The notes beneath the pieces were generated by a model, which saw only the letters and a program-made list of their open reading frames with translations, did not search any database and was not told where the DNA came from. The position numbers were made by a program, and so were the translations under genes. Positions 48,201 to 58,299 of a stretch of 64,000 nt of DNA are shown one piece after another. How positions within the stretch are numbered: the first letter of the stretch is position 1; the number at the start of each line of letters is the position of its first letter. This DNA is from Casuarina equisetifolia (lineage: Eukaryota > Streptophyta > Magnoliopsida > Fagales > Casuarinaceae). Location of the stretch: contig CM052354.1 of NCBI GenBank assembly GCA_028551475.1, forward strand, positions 24,451,258 through 24,515,257, read 5' to 3'.

Positions 48201-51166
48201 ATTTATGAGGACGAATATCATCTCAATGTCCTTGACGGCATCCATCAGCACAGCAGTAATTACAACATATGAACATGTACATATTACACTTGAAGATATA
48301 CTTTCTTGGTCTTTAAAGATATTCTCTCAAAGCAAATAACCAGTTGAATGTCCCCTTATACTTCAATATTTAATTTTACTTCCTTTTAGATTATTTCTCC
48401 AATTATAGGCTACTGTTAACACTTTAGCACCATCTAAAAGAAATTAGGATATTTCTCCACTGCCATGTGCTAAACACAGTGCAGTAGAACAAGGTTAAAT
48501 TTAAAATTACAATAACCCATAAAAAAGCAGAACACGCCTCCAAAAAAACACGGGCCTCAGGACAGTAACACAACATAAAAGAGTAAGTTTCAGACTTACA
48601 AACAAGTAATTATCCATTATACATAAATAGCGTAGATAACTCAAACTATCTCCTCATGATTCTTTTCCCAAGTTGATCTTGTAGGGTATGGATGAACAAA
48701 CTTCTTATAAATGTGACTATATTCATGCTTCCATTACCTATAATCTCCTGGTGTGTAACATTCATATATGGATAACTATCTCGACCACCAAGACCAAGTA
48801 ACTTGAAGAAGAATTATTAACATTTCCTGACAGAGAGGTAACATATATGATAAATTGGAATTTCGACAAGTCTCCTTCACCAAGATTTTGGTAGCTTTGG
48901 ACTTTGTCACCATCTTTAACAACTATTTTGAGTGCCAAGAATAGAAAATGTCATCCACCCAAAAACCTTTTCTACAAAAAAGGGAAAAAGTTATTGATAA
49001 GGTACATTTTCCACATCTTTAGATTACAAGTAATTTCTTTTTCCTGACTAAGTAGGTTACTTTCCAGTGTTCTCACAGACTCAGGTGGTAATCTTAAAAT
49101 GGGTATTCCCAAATCAAAGATCCAAAGTATATACAACGATCACTAACTTGTACCGCAATGAATATCCAAATCACATTCTTGAACTACAAATATACCACCA
49201 GGAAAAAAAATCAAAAGATCACAACCAATTACAGAAAACTCAAACAACATCAACATAAAAACGTCAAGCCTTAATCAAGTACCCCTTCAATCTAAAAGGT
49301 CTCACTTCTAAAAATAAATAATATTTCTCTTCTAGGAATCACATATACTGAATGGAATATACAGTCTGATTCCACATCTTCGACAGGTTTGTTAAACAAA
49401 TTAATAAGGAATCCTCAAGCACCAGAAATTTTACCATATAAGATTCCCTCTTTTTTCTTTTTTCCTTTTTTTTTCATAATTACAAGATTTCCCACTATTT
49501 CAGCCAGCGAAATAATTTATTTGTTCAAATATATTTAAACAAAATAGATTTAAAGCACCCAAATAAGATAACAGCATGTAAAAAATTACTTACTTGAGAG
49601 CATACACAAGGTCACGTGTCAAGTACTTCTGCAAGTACATCATAATATATGACCATGCTGCAAAAATCTGCATAATAGCCACGTTTTTCACAAAGGTATC
49701 TTGAAATAACAAGGAAAAAGCGAGGAAAAAAAATTAGACAACACCACATGGCCTACCTGCTCAATAATCTCTGGCTCCCTATCAGCACCACTTTCTAGAA
49801 GAGATGCTAAAGAATCGGCAATCCTAGGCAGGAAACTGCTAAAACACCACACACAATAAACAAGTTAAAAATGCAAGAAACTGTAAAGCTGAATACATAC
49901 AAGAATGACAAGAGTCTAACAAAGGAAGAATTAAAGAAATCATGAGAGGATAAGCCATCTCAACCAACAATCTTATCTTTTTTCTTCTCATATAGAATTT
50001 TTAACATGTGAAAAAAGTGGCAACTAACAGAGCATCAATCTCCCCCAGGACTAGCCTGACATGAATTAAATTAAAAAAGGAAGGCACTCACGGAACAAAA
50101 TCCACCAAGAGATCTCTAGATAAAGCTGCAATTAACCTGGGAAAAAAATAAATATAAAATGATCAACGTGCTTGAAGTTAAGAAAACACAATAACATCCC
50201 ATATCACTTGTTCTTGAATTAAGCATATTGGTTCAATGAGAAAACACCAATAACAACATCTATATGCATAAAAAGTAATATATATATATTAAAAGAATTA
50301 ATTAAAGAAAAAAAAAAGACTGAAGCAGAAAACATGAAAGCAACACAAGCTTCATATATATATATATATATATATTAAAAGAATTAATTAAAGAAAAAAA
50401 AAAGACTGAAGCAGAAAACATGAAAGCAACACAAGCTTCATTCCCAGTTCATCATTCAACCCAAACAAATATCCCAAAAGCTGTTAGGCTATCATACCTA
50501 AGAATAGGCTCGAGAGATAGCCTTGCTGTGATATGTAATCTCGATAGGAGCTTTGATAGTATTAACTCCTTGTGTAGTAGAACCAATGGTAATGTTTGGA
50601 CCAAGGGCAACATTTCCTCGTAAAACAAAATAAAATCCTCCGCAGTATTCAATTCCTGTTCAGGAGATGACTCAAAATTAGCACAAATAACTTAGAAGAA
50701 ATGCAAAGAACATATGAAACCAGAAAGAATTAGTAACAAAAGGCAAACATTATCAAAAAATGGGAAGGCGATTGAATTTCCTATAACAGCAACACTTCTT
50801 CAAATTTCATGCCTAACATAAACTTATGCGTACCCTCCATTCTAAGAGGCAATCCCGAAAAAAGGAGGACCCCTCCGAGGGCTCGGCCTTCACTTTGTCA
50901 AGGCTCCGGAAGACATCAATATCTATTTCTTCTAACCTCTGAGAGAACGTCTTGAACTGGGAAAAACAAAGGGAAAAAAAAAAAAAAAGGCAATTGGTTT
51001 TATCCTTCACACTAATATTCCAAAACTGAAAAGACAATCTGGCGTTCGAATTGAATCCGGTTTTTGGCCTCTGGAGCTTTAGGGTTTAAGGGCTTACAAC
51101 AAAGCGGCGGCGGCCCGGGGACTTATTGAGTGACTTCACCGCCTGTGCATGCGATTGCGTCGCCAT
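30244..51166 (-). CDS. UTP20: UTP20, small-subunit processome component 20 homolog (complete, 31 exons)
   Basis: UTP20 is a giant HEAT-repeat scaffold of the nucleolar SSU processome, needed for 18S rRNA processing. Exons, high to low: 51166-51098, 50956-50834, 50655-50498, 50136-50092, 49835-49757, 49667-49594, 48087-47981, 46178-46020, 44891-44688, 44242-44026, 43922-43848, 43766-43417, 43113-42921, 42780-42528, 42439-42112, 41922-41742, 41647-41507, 41376-41115, 40975-40520, 40033-39570, 39086-38950, 38868-38687, 38575-38183, 37881-37756, 37460-37395, 37309-35514, 35434-35155, 33566-33333, 32031-31507, 31326-31194, 30515-30244. All phases join: 8082 nt, 2693 aa, normal for plants. The N terminus (SLNKSPGRRRFV, FKTFSQRLEEIDIDVFRSL) and the basic C terminus (VNPVRNAKRKLRIAAKHRAN, KKRK, MKMGRW) are family hallmarks and suit nucleolar rRNA contact. 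The 1.8-kb exon 26 carries much of the central helical region. Intron 26 uses a GC donor. Confidence 0.95.
35435..35513 (-). other. UTP20 intron 26, GC-AG type
   Basis: On the minus strand exon 26 ends AATTTAAG and the intron begins GCAAGT, the strong consensus for GC donors (AG|GCAAGT). Joining there gives NLRYEHSTGREAV in frame. Using the next GT (six bases later) would read into a stop at the start of exon 27. Confidence 0.85.
46741..46776 (+). other. G-run cluster in UTP20 intron 7, possible G-quadruplex
   Basis: Runs of GGG (46752), GGGG (46761) and seven G (46770) are separated by 5-6 purines. A G/T-rich stretch with more GG runs continues to about 46835. G's lie on the strand that is the template for UTP20, so the transcript is C/U-rich here. 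It fits the usual G3+N1-7 rule when the seven-G run counts as two runs. Confidence 0.6.
50288..50440. repeat. Perfect 86-bp-period tandem duplication in UTP20 intron 3
   Basis: ATTAAAAGAATTAATTAAAG through GCAACACAAGCTTCA (67 bases) is repeated without a visible mismatch at 50288-50354 and 50374-50440, joined by a TA tract. It starts inside the intron and ends about 60 bases from the exon 3 donor. Lack of divergence suggests a recent event, or an assembly artefact. Confidence 0.9.
51079..51087 (-). promoter_or_regulatory. Telo-box in UTP20 intron 1
   Basis: The minus strand reads AAACCCTAA, ten bases inside intron 1. Telo-boxes near the start of transcription are a known mark of plant ribosome-biogenesis and translation genes and suit the UTP20 role. 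No clear TGGGCC site II partner was found in the 300 bases upstream. Confidence 0.55.
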
Positions 51167-51480
51167 TGTTTAAGGATTCGCTTCACTCGAGCTCTTCCTC
51201 CTCTTCCTCCTTGGTCCGAGTGTGTGAGTGAGGGAGAGCTCGGTGCACACTTGAGGGAAAGAGGCACCGACTTTAAAAAGGTTTTGACTGTTGGGGTTAC
51301 TTGCCGAAGACCAGGGTTTTAGGATTGAGTCGGGTCGCAGGGATTGGAGGGACCGGTCTTCGGGTCAGCTGCCTCGGGTTTGGATGGGTAACAACCCGGT
51401 CCGGGCTAATTATCAGGGGTAGGATCGTGAAATTACGTGCCGGAGGGAAACGGAGGCGGGTTGGGTTGTTTTTACTTTTT
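51167..51480 (-). promoter_or_regulatory. UTP20 promoter and 5' UTR (copied in the RING array)
   Basis: A comparatively GC-rich stretch directly upstream of the UTP20 start codon, with a GA-rich leader on the minus strand and no obvious TATA box. Its identity as promoter is inferred from position. Broken copies occur at about 53858-54290 and 56335-56700. Confidence 0.65.
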
Positions 51481-52365
51481 CTCCTTTTATCTTTATACAG
51501 AATTTAAAAAGAAAAAAAATTGTCACATGAAAATGAAAAAGACAAAAGAATTTTTGAGAAATCTAATTCATCAACCACCTAGATTGTTATAAGATCTAAC
51601 ACAATCAAAGAATAAAATATGAACTCAAACAAGTAATCATAATTTTTAGTGAAATTATAGTACTTAAGAGACTTCATAAATAATATCAATGTAGATCAAA
51701 AGTCTCACTTGTTATTAATAAATATCCAGCAAGCTTATCAAAGTTATTTTTGAAATAATTAAAGAATATGATATGTATTCTTATTAGTAGTTATAAGGTT
51801 TGCATGTTAATAATGCTTTTAAAAAAAAACTAGGAAATTTGACTTGGAAAATGAGGAAATATAGAAGGGTTCCGATGTATAATGCGCAAGCAATATTGAC
51901 ATTGTTAATTAAAACATTTACTTAAAATGGTGGCGGGACAAAGCATTTGAATACGAGTACAAAAAAGGCAAAAGGTAAATGCAATTTAGTCATAATGAAT
52001 ATAAATTTCCATTGTTTTCATGCAAATTCAATTATAATTAAATAATTATAAGTCATTATAGGATTAAGGTATATACTATCTATTGTATTTCATAGTTTCA
52101 TTTTATATTTATGTGGTAGCTTGATATATAGGCGTTTTGCATTTTTTTTAAAAGAGTTAGGTTTATGCATTATTTTTTTATATTTATTCGATATATAATT
52201 ATTATGCTTAGTTTGTTATTATTAATAAAACCTATCAAGGTTTTTCCTACTAAAAATAACGTATGAGAAACAAAAAAGAAAATGAATATTTCATTATCAA
52301 CAAAATTAGTCCAACACGAACTCTAAAAATGAAACAAAAAATACAAAAAGAAAAAAGGCAAGAAA
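51481..52365. other. AT-rich spacer of tandem unit A
   Basis: No gene is seen. Its sequence recurs, with many differences, at about 54290-54980 and 56700-57430 (for example GTGGGACAAAGCATTTGAAT near the RING 3' end), showing it belongs to the tandem unit. Confidence 0.7.
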
Positions 52366-53109
52366 TCAAGATGCTTGCTGATGTAAGTCGGCCACAGGCA
52401 ACGCGTATCGGCAGAGTGGGCAGAGGTGACTCTGCTCCAGCCACTTGACAATGCAATCTCCGTGATAGACATGGGAGCACGGCAGCCGTGTGAGTTCGAG
52501 CCCAGCCTCGAATTCCTCCGTGCAAAAGATGCACTCGTCGATGGACCCCAACCCCTCTTCATAGGTCACCTTCTCCAACTTCTCGATCGAAGAACGAGTG
52601 GCTGGGGTGGTCTTGACCAAATCGACGTCCATGGACTCCCTCAAAACCGTATCCATCTCGTCCCAGGCCCCCTCCTCCTCGTCAACCTCCAGGAAGACAA
52701 CCCTCATATGAACGATGGTTACCACAATGGGCCAATTTGCCGTCCCGGCCGTTTGAGCGGCGGCCATCAATCCGATGTCGTGCAAGACCCATTTCGGGGG
52801 TTCAGAGTGGACGCCCACTTCCGATAACAAAGACATCACGCAAGCACCGCCATCGCACATTAGAGCAGCGTTTATGGGGACCTCAAGGGATGCTAACCTC
52901 GTAGGAAACACAGTTTCAGTGATGGACGGTGGACGAAGGTCGTCTCCGATGAATTTCTGTATTTGCAGACACTCAGTAACCTGAAATTCAATGGCAATCT
53001 CGTTCGGCGGTGGTCGACTTAATCGCTGAAGATTGTTGATGGGCGGACCTTGGGGGCGCCGCGACACTCTATATGCGAACTGACAAAAGCCACCAACGTT
53101 CCTCGCCAT
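52366..53109 (-). CDS. RING-H2 E3 ubiquitin ligase, tandem copy A (247 aa, intronless)
   Basis: Predicted RING-type ubiquitin ligase with a C-terminal zinc domain. The ligands are Cys193, Cys196, Cys211, His213, His216, Cys219, Cys230 and Cys233 (CIFC, then CSHVYHGDC, then CPLC), spacing C-x2-C-x14-C-x-H-x2-H-x2-C-x10-C-x2-C. The lead-in TTPATRSSIEKLEKVTYEEG resembles the PATxSSIExLxKV block common before the RING of soluble plant ligases. The N-terminal 150 residues are unlike known domains and include an acidic patch (EVDEEEGAWDEMD). No signal peptide or membrane segment is evident, so it is likely cytosolic or nuclear. The start is the Met of MARNVGGF, aligned with copies B and C. A 3' tail LHQQAS is absent from the others. 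The gene lies about 1.2 kb upstream of UTP20 on the same strand. Confidence 0.9.
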   Translation of the reverse strand: MARNVGGFCQFAYRVSRRPQGPPINNLQRLSRPPPNEIAIEFQVTECLQIQKFIGDDLRPPSITETVFPTRLASLEVPINAALMCDGGACVMSLLSEVGVHSEPPKWVLHDIGLMAAAQTAGTANWPIVVTIVHMRVVFLEVDEEEGAWDEMDTVLRESMDVDLVKTTPATRSSIEKLEKVTYEEGLGSIDECIFCTEEFEAGLELTRLPCSHVYHGDCIVKWLEQSHLCPLCRYALPVADLHQQAS

Positions 53110-53227
53110 GTGCGGGACAACTTAGAGAATCAAATTGACACCCCAACGCGAGAGAAACAGAACTGAGCAAATCTCAGTATGATCGCAAAAGGAAATTATC
53201 TGTACTTATCTTAAACGATTTACAGAT

Positions 53228-53299
53228 AGTCCTAGATCGTTTAGGATTTGGAGTAATTCAAGGTGAGTCCTAGATCGTTTAGGATTTGGAGTAATTCAA
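53228..53299 (-). promoter_or_regulatory. Duplicated dyad element upstream of RING copy A
   Basis: A 34-base block is repeated with offset 38 (53228-53261, 53266-53299). Each contains the imperfect dyad TCCTAGATCGTTTAGGA, at 53230-53246 and 53268-53284, about 121 and 159 bases before the start codon. Single copies of the dyad occur at the matching place in units B and C. Confidence 0.7.
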
Positions 53300-53857
53300 A
53301 CGTTCTTATTTTTAAAACGAAGTTTGACCGGTCAAGAGGACAAGAATTGGTGGGAATAAAAGAAGCCGTTGGTTAAAAAAGGGGTTTCGTACATAACTTG
53401 CCATTTTTTCCTGCCAATTAGATAAAAGGAAAAAAAAATTATACTTCTTTTATTTTTCTTCCTTCTTTCTGACCGGTTCATGTACAAATATAATTAAAAC
53501 ATTGTATTTTTTTTAATTTGTTAGATTATCATAGTAGAAGGCTCAGTTAATATGTAACCAATAAATATTTCATTGTTAAATATCATAATAAGATTTATAT
53601 TTATATAATAATTACTTCAATTAATTCTTGAATTGACCTTTATGTTGGAGAATAAATTTTTTAATATAATATCAAAACAACAATACCTCTTAGCATCTCC
53701 ATAGATGCTCATTAACTCAAGCTTATACATTGCCCACATAATATAATATTATAATAATTTGATAATTTAAAAATCATGGTGAGATAATATATTAAGACAT
53801 AAGCTAAAAAATATATTAAAATTATTACTTGCAAGATTAAAAATATTAAGTTATTAA
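53300..53857. other. AT-rich tail of tandem unit A
   Basis: No gene is seen. The stretch from about 53520 to 53850 (marker ATACCTCTTAGCATCTC) recurs at about 55980-56330 and 58370-58620. A variant of GGTATC between A/T runs gives a faint resemblance to an LTR primer-binding neighbourhood, which I cannot confirm. Confidence 0.6.
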
Positions 53858-54290
53858 AAAGCGGTAGTGACCCGAAGGCTTATTGAGTGACTAGACCGTC
53901 TATGCATGCAATGGTGTCTCCATTGTTTAGGGTTTTGCTTCACTTGAGCTCTTCCTCCTCCTCCTCCTCTTTTTTTTTTTTTTGTTGCTTCTACTTCTTC
54001 TTCATCCGAGTGTGTAAGAGAGGGAGAGAGTCAACGCATACTTAAGAGAAAGAGGCACGAACTCTAAGGAGGTTTTGACGATTGTTGTTGCTTGCCAAAG
54101 ACTAGGATTTTAGGATGAAGTTAGGTCTGAGGAATTGGATTGACTTATCTTCAAATTTGTTGACTCGAGTTTGGACGGGTAATAATGGGGTTTGAACTAA
54201 GTTATCAAATTGAGAGAATAGAGGCTGTCGGGTTGCTTTTACCTTCTCTCTCTAATCTTCATTATACAAAAATCAATGATTTTTTTTCCT
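53858..54290 (-). pseudogene. Broken copy of UTP20 promoter and exon 1 start (unit B)
   Basis: Matches 51100-51500. The ATG equivalent (53921-53923 on the minus strand) is followed by only a few codons (METPLHA) and a stop, so it cannot make UTP20. A telo-box-like AAACCCTAA lies just before it (53927-53935). A long T-run and expanded CTT/CTC tract mark its leader. No splice donor follows; the copy stops at the exon 1 border and runs into AT-rich spacer. Confidence 0.8.
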
Positions 54291-54980
54291 TGTAGTCAGT
54301 TGTAAACTAAATTATTTTATATGTGAAAAAAGATTGTATAAACTTAAATAAAGCCACACATCATTGGCTTATAAATTGAATAATTTGTCATATTTTTATT
54401 TGTAATTATGAACCATATAGTGTGATTTATTAAGATTAGATGGTATTCGTGTTGTGTTAAATATTTAGTTAAGGAATAAGATATGAACTCTAACAAATAA
54501 CCATAATTTTTCATCAAATTATGGCACTTAAGAGTATTAATAAATAATATCAATATAAAGCACAAGTTTGACTTATTATTAGTAAGTCTTAGTAAGCTTG
54601 TCCAAGTTATTGTTGAAACAATTAAAGACTAAGATATGTATTCTTATTATTAGCTATAGTTTGTATATTAAAAATGCCTTAAAAAAATTAAGGAATTCAG
54701 CTTGGAAAATTAGAAAATTTACAAGGGTTCCCATATATAATATCCTCAGAATAATGCTTAAATTATTAATTTAAATGCTTAATTAATGATGTTGGTGGGA
54801 CAAAGCATTTGAATGCAAGTATAAAAAACACAAAAATTAAACATAATTCAATCATAATGGATATAAAATTTCTTCTATGTACAAGAAACAAAAGAAAAAA
54901 ACATGAATCCTTCATTATCCACAAAATCAATCAAACTCTAAAAAAAAAAAAGAAGCAAGAAATTATAATCCTTGCCGTTG
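54291..54980. other. AT-rich spacer of tandem unit B
   Basis: No gene is seen; alignable by eye with 51481-52365 and 56701-57430. A short frame at 54344-54565 is A/T-driven and shows nothing recognisable. Confidence 0.65.
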
Positions 54981-55682
54981 TCAGTTAGCAGTGGGCAACG
55001 GGTATCGGCAGAGGGGGCAGAGGTGACTCTTCTCCAGCCACCTGACGATGCAATCTCTGTGATAGACATGGGAGCACGGCAGCCGAGTGAGTTCAAGCCC
55101 ACCCTTGAATTCCTCCGTGCAAAAGATGCACTCGTCGATGGACCCCAACCCCTCTTCGTAGGTCACCTTCTCCAATTGCTCGATCGAAGAACGAGTGGCC
55201 GGGGTGGTCTTCACCAAATCGACGTTCATGGACTCCCTCAAAACCATATCCATCTCGTCCACCTGGATGACCACCTCCGTGTGCCGGAGGATTATCACGA
55301 TGGAACAAGTTACCGTTCCGGCCGATTGAGCGGCGACCGCCGATGCGATATCTCGCGAGACCCCTTCCTGGTGTTCAGCAGGGACACCCACGTTCGATAG
55401 CAAAGACATCATGCGAGCGCCGCCGTCGTACAACAGAGCAGCGTGTTTAGGGACCGAGAACGATCTTGGCTCCCTATGAAACCGACTTTCTGTGACGGAT
55501 ACTGGACGAAGGTCGTCGCCGACAAATTTCAGTATATCCCAGCGTTTAGTAAGGTAAAATTGGATGGCAACCTCATTTTTCGTTAGTCGACTCCAAGGCG
55601 GGTAACCGTTCTTGCGTGGGCTTTGGCGGCGCCGCTGCACACTGGCACTGAAACTGTAATGGGTAGCAACGGTCGACGCCAT
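54981..55682 (-). CDS. RING-H2 E3 ubiquitin ligase, tandem copy B (233 aa, intronless)
   Basis: Paralogue of copies A and C with all eight RING ligands kept (CIFC, CSHVYHRDC, CPLC). I chose the second Met (MASTVATHYSFS) because it aligns with the starts of A and C; the Met at 55688 would add two residues. It lacks about seven residues of the acidic patch present in A and C (IQVDEMDMVL here). The N-terminal half differs much more from A and C than the RING does, so the variable part may carry substrate choice; that is inference. The dyad element lies 125 bases before this start. A broken UTP20 promoter copy lies downstream. Confidence 0.88.
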   Translation of the reverse strand: MASTVATHYSFSASVQRRRQSPRKNGYPPWSRLTKNEVAIQFYLTKRWDILKFVGDDLRPVSVTESRFHREPRSFSVPKHAALLYDGGARMMSLLSNVGVPAEHQEGVSRDIASAVAAQSAGTVTCSIVIILRHTEVVIQVDEMDMVLRESMNVDLVKTTPATRSSIEQLEKVTYEEGLGSIDECIFCTEEFKGGLELTRLPCSHVYHRDCIVRWLEKSHLCPLCRYPLPTAN

Positions 55683-55806
55683 GTTCACGACAACCTTAAA
55701 GAACCAAATTCACATGCAGCACGAGAAACCGAATCGCCTAGAGCAATTTCACAGGGTGGCCATAACACCAAAAGAGTTATTTGTACTTGCCTTAAATCGC
55801 CGAGAG

Positions 55807-55823
55807 TCCTAAATAGTTTAGGA
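55807..55823 (-). promoter_or_regulatory. Perfect dyad upstream of RING copy B
   Basis: TCCTAAATAGTTTAGGA: two 7-base arms around TAG, 125 bases before the chosen start. The TATA position is TACAAATA on the minus strand (55778-55785), a degenerate TATA box. Confidence 0.6.
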
Positions 55824-56334
55824 TTAGGAGTAACGAAGTTCTTATTTTTTTAAAAAGGGGTTATCTAAAAGTGTCATTTTTTCCAGCCATTTAGAAAAAA
55901 GGATAGAAAATTTAACCTTCTTTTATTGTTCTTCCTTTCTTCTAGATCCAGCCGGCTTATATACAAATATAATTAATATATTGCATTTTTTTAATCTACT
56001 GAACTATTATGGTAAAAGTTCATACTAACATATGATCAATTAATCTTATATTGTTAAGAAATATATTAAGATTTTTATTTATATAATAATTATTTCAACT
56101 AACTCTTAGGTTAATTTTTAAATTAAAAAATAAACCTCTTAACATGGTATCTAAACAAAATACCTCTTAGCATCTCTATAAATTTTCATTTATTTGAGCT
56201 TATACATTATTCACATAATCGGATATCATGATAATTTCATAATTTAATTATATTGATAATAAAATATATTAAGACATAAATTAAAAAAAATGTTAAAGTT
56301 ATTGCCTATAAGATTAAAAAAATATATTGAGATT

Positions 56335-56700
56335 ATTACAAAGCGACAATTATGCATGCAATGGCGTCACCATTGTTTAGGATTTTGCTTCACTCAAAGC
56401 TCGTCCACCTCCTCTTCTTCTCCTTCTACTTCTTCTACTTACTGTTCAAGTGTGTGAGAGAGGGAGAGCTCGGTGAACATTTAAGAGACAGTCGCACCAA
56501 CTTTAAAAAGCTTTTGATTGTTGCTATTGCTTGCCAAAGACCAGGGTTTTAGTATTGAGTCAAGGCACCGAAATTGGACCAACTTGTCTTCGAATCCGGT
56601 CTGAGCTAAGTTATCGGTAATTGAATTGTGAATTTACGTGTCGGTGCGGAATAGGGGTGGGTCGGGTTGCTTTTATTTTTTCTCTTTTCTCTTAATCATA
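56335..56700 (-). pseudogene. Broken copy of UTP20 promoter and exon 1 start (unit C)
   Basis: Matches 51098-51500 with a small internal deletion. The ATG equivalent (56371-56373) is followed by MVTPLHA and a stop. As in unit B, similarity to UTP20 stops at the exon 1/intron 1 border. The GA/CT-rich leader and the TTGCTTGCCAAAGACCAGGG block are well kept. Confidence 0.8.
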
Positions 56701-57430
56701 TAGAAGTGAAATTATTATTTATTCCCATATGGTCACATGTAAACTAAATTATTTTATATGTAAAAAATGATTGTGTAAACTCAAATAAAGCCACACATCA
56801 TTGGAGTATAAATTGAATTATTTTTTCATATTTTTATTTACAATATTTAATGATATAATATGATTTCTTAAGACTCAATAATGTTTGTGTTGTGTTGAAT
56901 AGTCACTTAAGAAATAAGATATGAACTCTAACAAATAACCATAATTTTTTTTAAGAAATAATAATAGTTAAGAGTTTTAATAAATAATATCAATGTAGAT
57001 CACAAATTTGACTCTTGTTATTAATAAATATATAGTAAGCTTATCATTGTTATTGTTGAAATAATTATAGAATATTATATGTATCCTTATTATTAGTTAT
57101 GGTGTTTGTATATTAATAAAACCTTAAAAATTAGGGAATTCAGCTTGGAAGGTAAGAAATTTAGAAGGATTTCTATATATAATATCGTTAAAATAGTGTG
57201 GAAATTGTTAATTTAAATGCTTATTTAATGATGTTAGTGGGACAAAGAATTTGAATGTAAGTAAAAAAAATATAACAAAGAAATATTGTTCAATCATAAT
57301 GGATATATACGAGAAACAATAGAAATTAATCCTTAGTTATCAACAAAATTAATCCAACACGAAACTCCAAAAAGAAACCAAAAATACCAACCAAAAAAAA
57401 AAAGGCAAGAAATTAAGATCCTTGCTCATG
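56701..57430. other. AT-rich spacer of tandem unit C
   Basis: No gene is seen. It shares long blocks with the spacer of unit B (for example AAGCCACACATCATTGG at about 56788), and B and C look closer to each other than either does to A. Confidence 0.65.
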
Positions 57431-58156
57431 TCAATCGGCAGCAGGCAAGGGGAATCGGCAGAGGGGGCAGAGGTGACTCTGCTCCAGCCACTTGACGATG
57501 CAATCTCCGTGATAGACATGGGAGCACGGCAGCCGAGTGAGTTCGAGTCCACCCTTGAATTCCTCCGTGCAAAAGATGCACTCGTCGATGGATTCCAATC
57601 CCTGTTCGTAGGTCACCTTCTCCAATCCCTCGATAGAAGAACGAGTAGCCGGCGTAGTCCTCACCAAATCGACGTCCATGGACTCCCTCAAAACCATATC
57701 CATCTCGTCTTGGGACTCCTCGTCGTGGTCAAACTCCAGAATGACCACCGTCATGTGCACGAGGGTTACCACAATAGGCGAAGTTGCCGTCCCGGCCGAT
57801 TGAGCGCCGGCCACCAAAGCGATGTCTCGAAAGACCTCTTCCCGATGTTGAGCGGGGACACCCACGTTAGATAGCAAAGACGACATGCGAGCGCCACCGT
57901 CGCTCGACAGAGCAGCGTCTTTCGGGACCCAGAACGATCTTGGCCTCCTGAGAGACCGATTTTGTGCGACGTATACTGGACGAATGTCGTCGCCGATGAA
58001 TTTCTTCATGTGGCGGCACTCGTTGACACGAAATTCGATGGCAACTTCATCCTGCGTAAGTCGCCTCGAGAGCGGGAGATCGTTGATGGGTGGCCTTTGG
58101 CGGCCCTGCCGCACACTGAAACTGAACGTGTAATCGCGAGTAACATTCGCCGCCAT
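57431..58156 (-). CDS. RING-H2 E3 ubiquitin ligase, tandem copy C (241 aa, intronless)
   Basis: Same architecture as copy A: ligands Cys193, Cys196, Cys211, His213, His216, Cys219, Cys230 and Cys233; acidic patch EFDHDEESQDEMD; lead-in TTPATRSSIEGLEKVTYE. The start MAANVTRDYTFSFSV aligns with the other two. It is the only copy with a clean TATA box (TATAAATA on the minus strand at 58251-58258), about 95 bases before the ATG, with the dyad element at 58281-58297. It is head-to-head with the PPR gene, about 1.2 kb apart. All three copies keep open frames, so selection for function is likely. Confidence 0.9.
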   Translation of the reverse strand: MAANVTRDYTFSFSVRQGRQRPPINDLPLSRRLTQDEVAIEFRVNECRHMKKFIGDDIRPVYVAQNRSLRRPRSFWVPKDAALSSDGGARMSSLLSNVGVPAQHREEVFRDIALVAGAQSAGTATSPIVVTLVHMTVVILEFDHDEESQDEMDMVLRESMDVDLVRTTPATRSSIEGLEKVTYEQGLESIDECIFCTEEFKGGLELTRLPCSHVYHGDCIVKWLEQSHLCPLCRFPLPAAD

Positions 58157-58250
58157 GTCTGAGACAATCTTAGAGAAACCAAATTGACTCGCAGCGCAAG
58201 AGATATCGAACCGCCTATAGCAATCTTACAAGCTATGAAGGGAAAAGAGC

Positions 58251-58297
58251 TATTTATACACATCTCATTCGATAGGATAGTCCTAGATAATTTAGGA
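58251..58297 (-). promoter_or_regulatory. TATA box and dyad element of RING copy C
   Basis: TATAAATA (58251-58258) and the imperfect dyad TCCTAGATAATTTAGGA (58281-58297) lie at 95 and 125 bases before the start codon. The matching TATA octamers are TACAAATA in unit B and TACAGATA in unit A. Confidence 0.65.
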
Positions 58298-58299
58298 TT

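Noticed and set aside
52426-57874. Long plus-strand frames of 133-150 codons opposite each RING gene
   Set aside because: They are antisense shadows. The minus-strand frames carry the RING motif and conserved starts, and the plus-strand frames have no recognisable protein.
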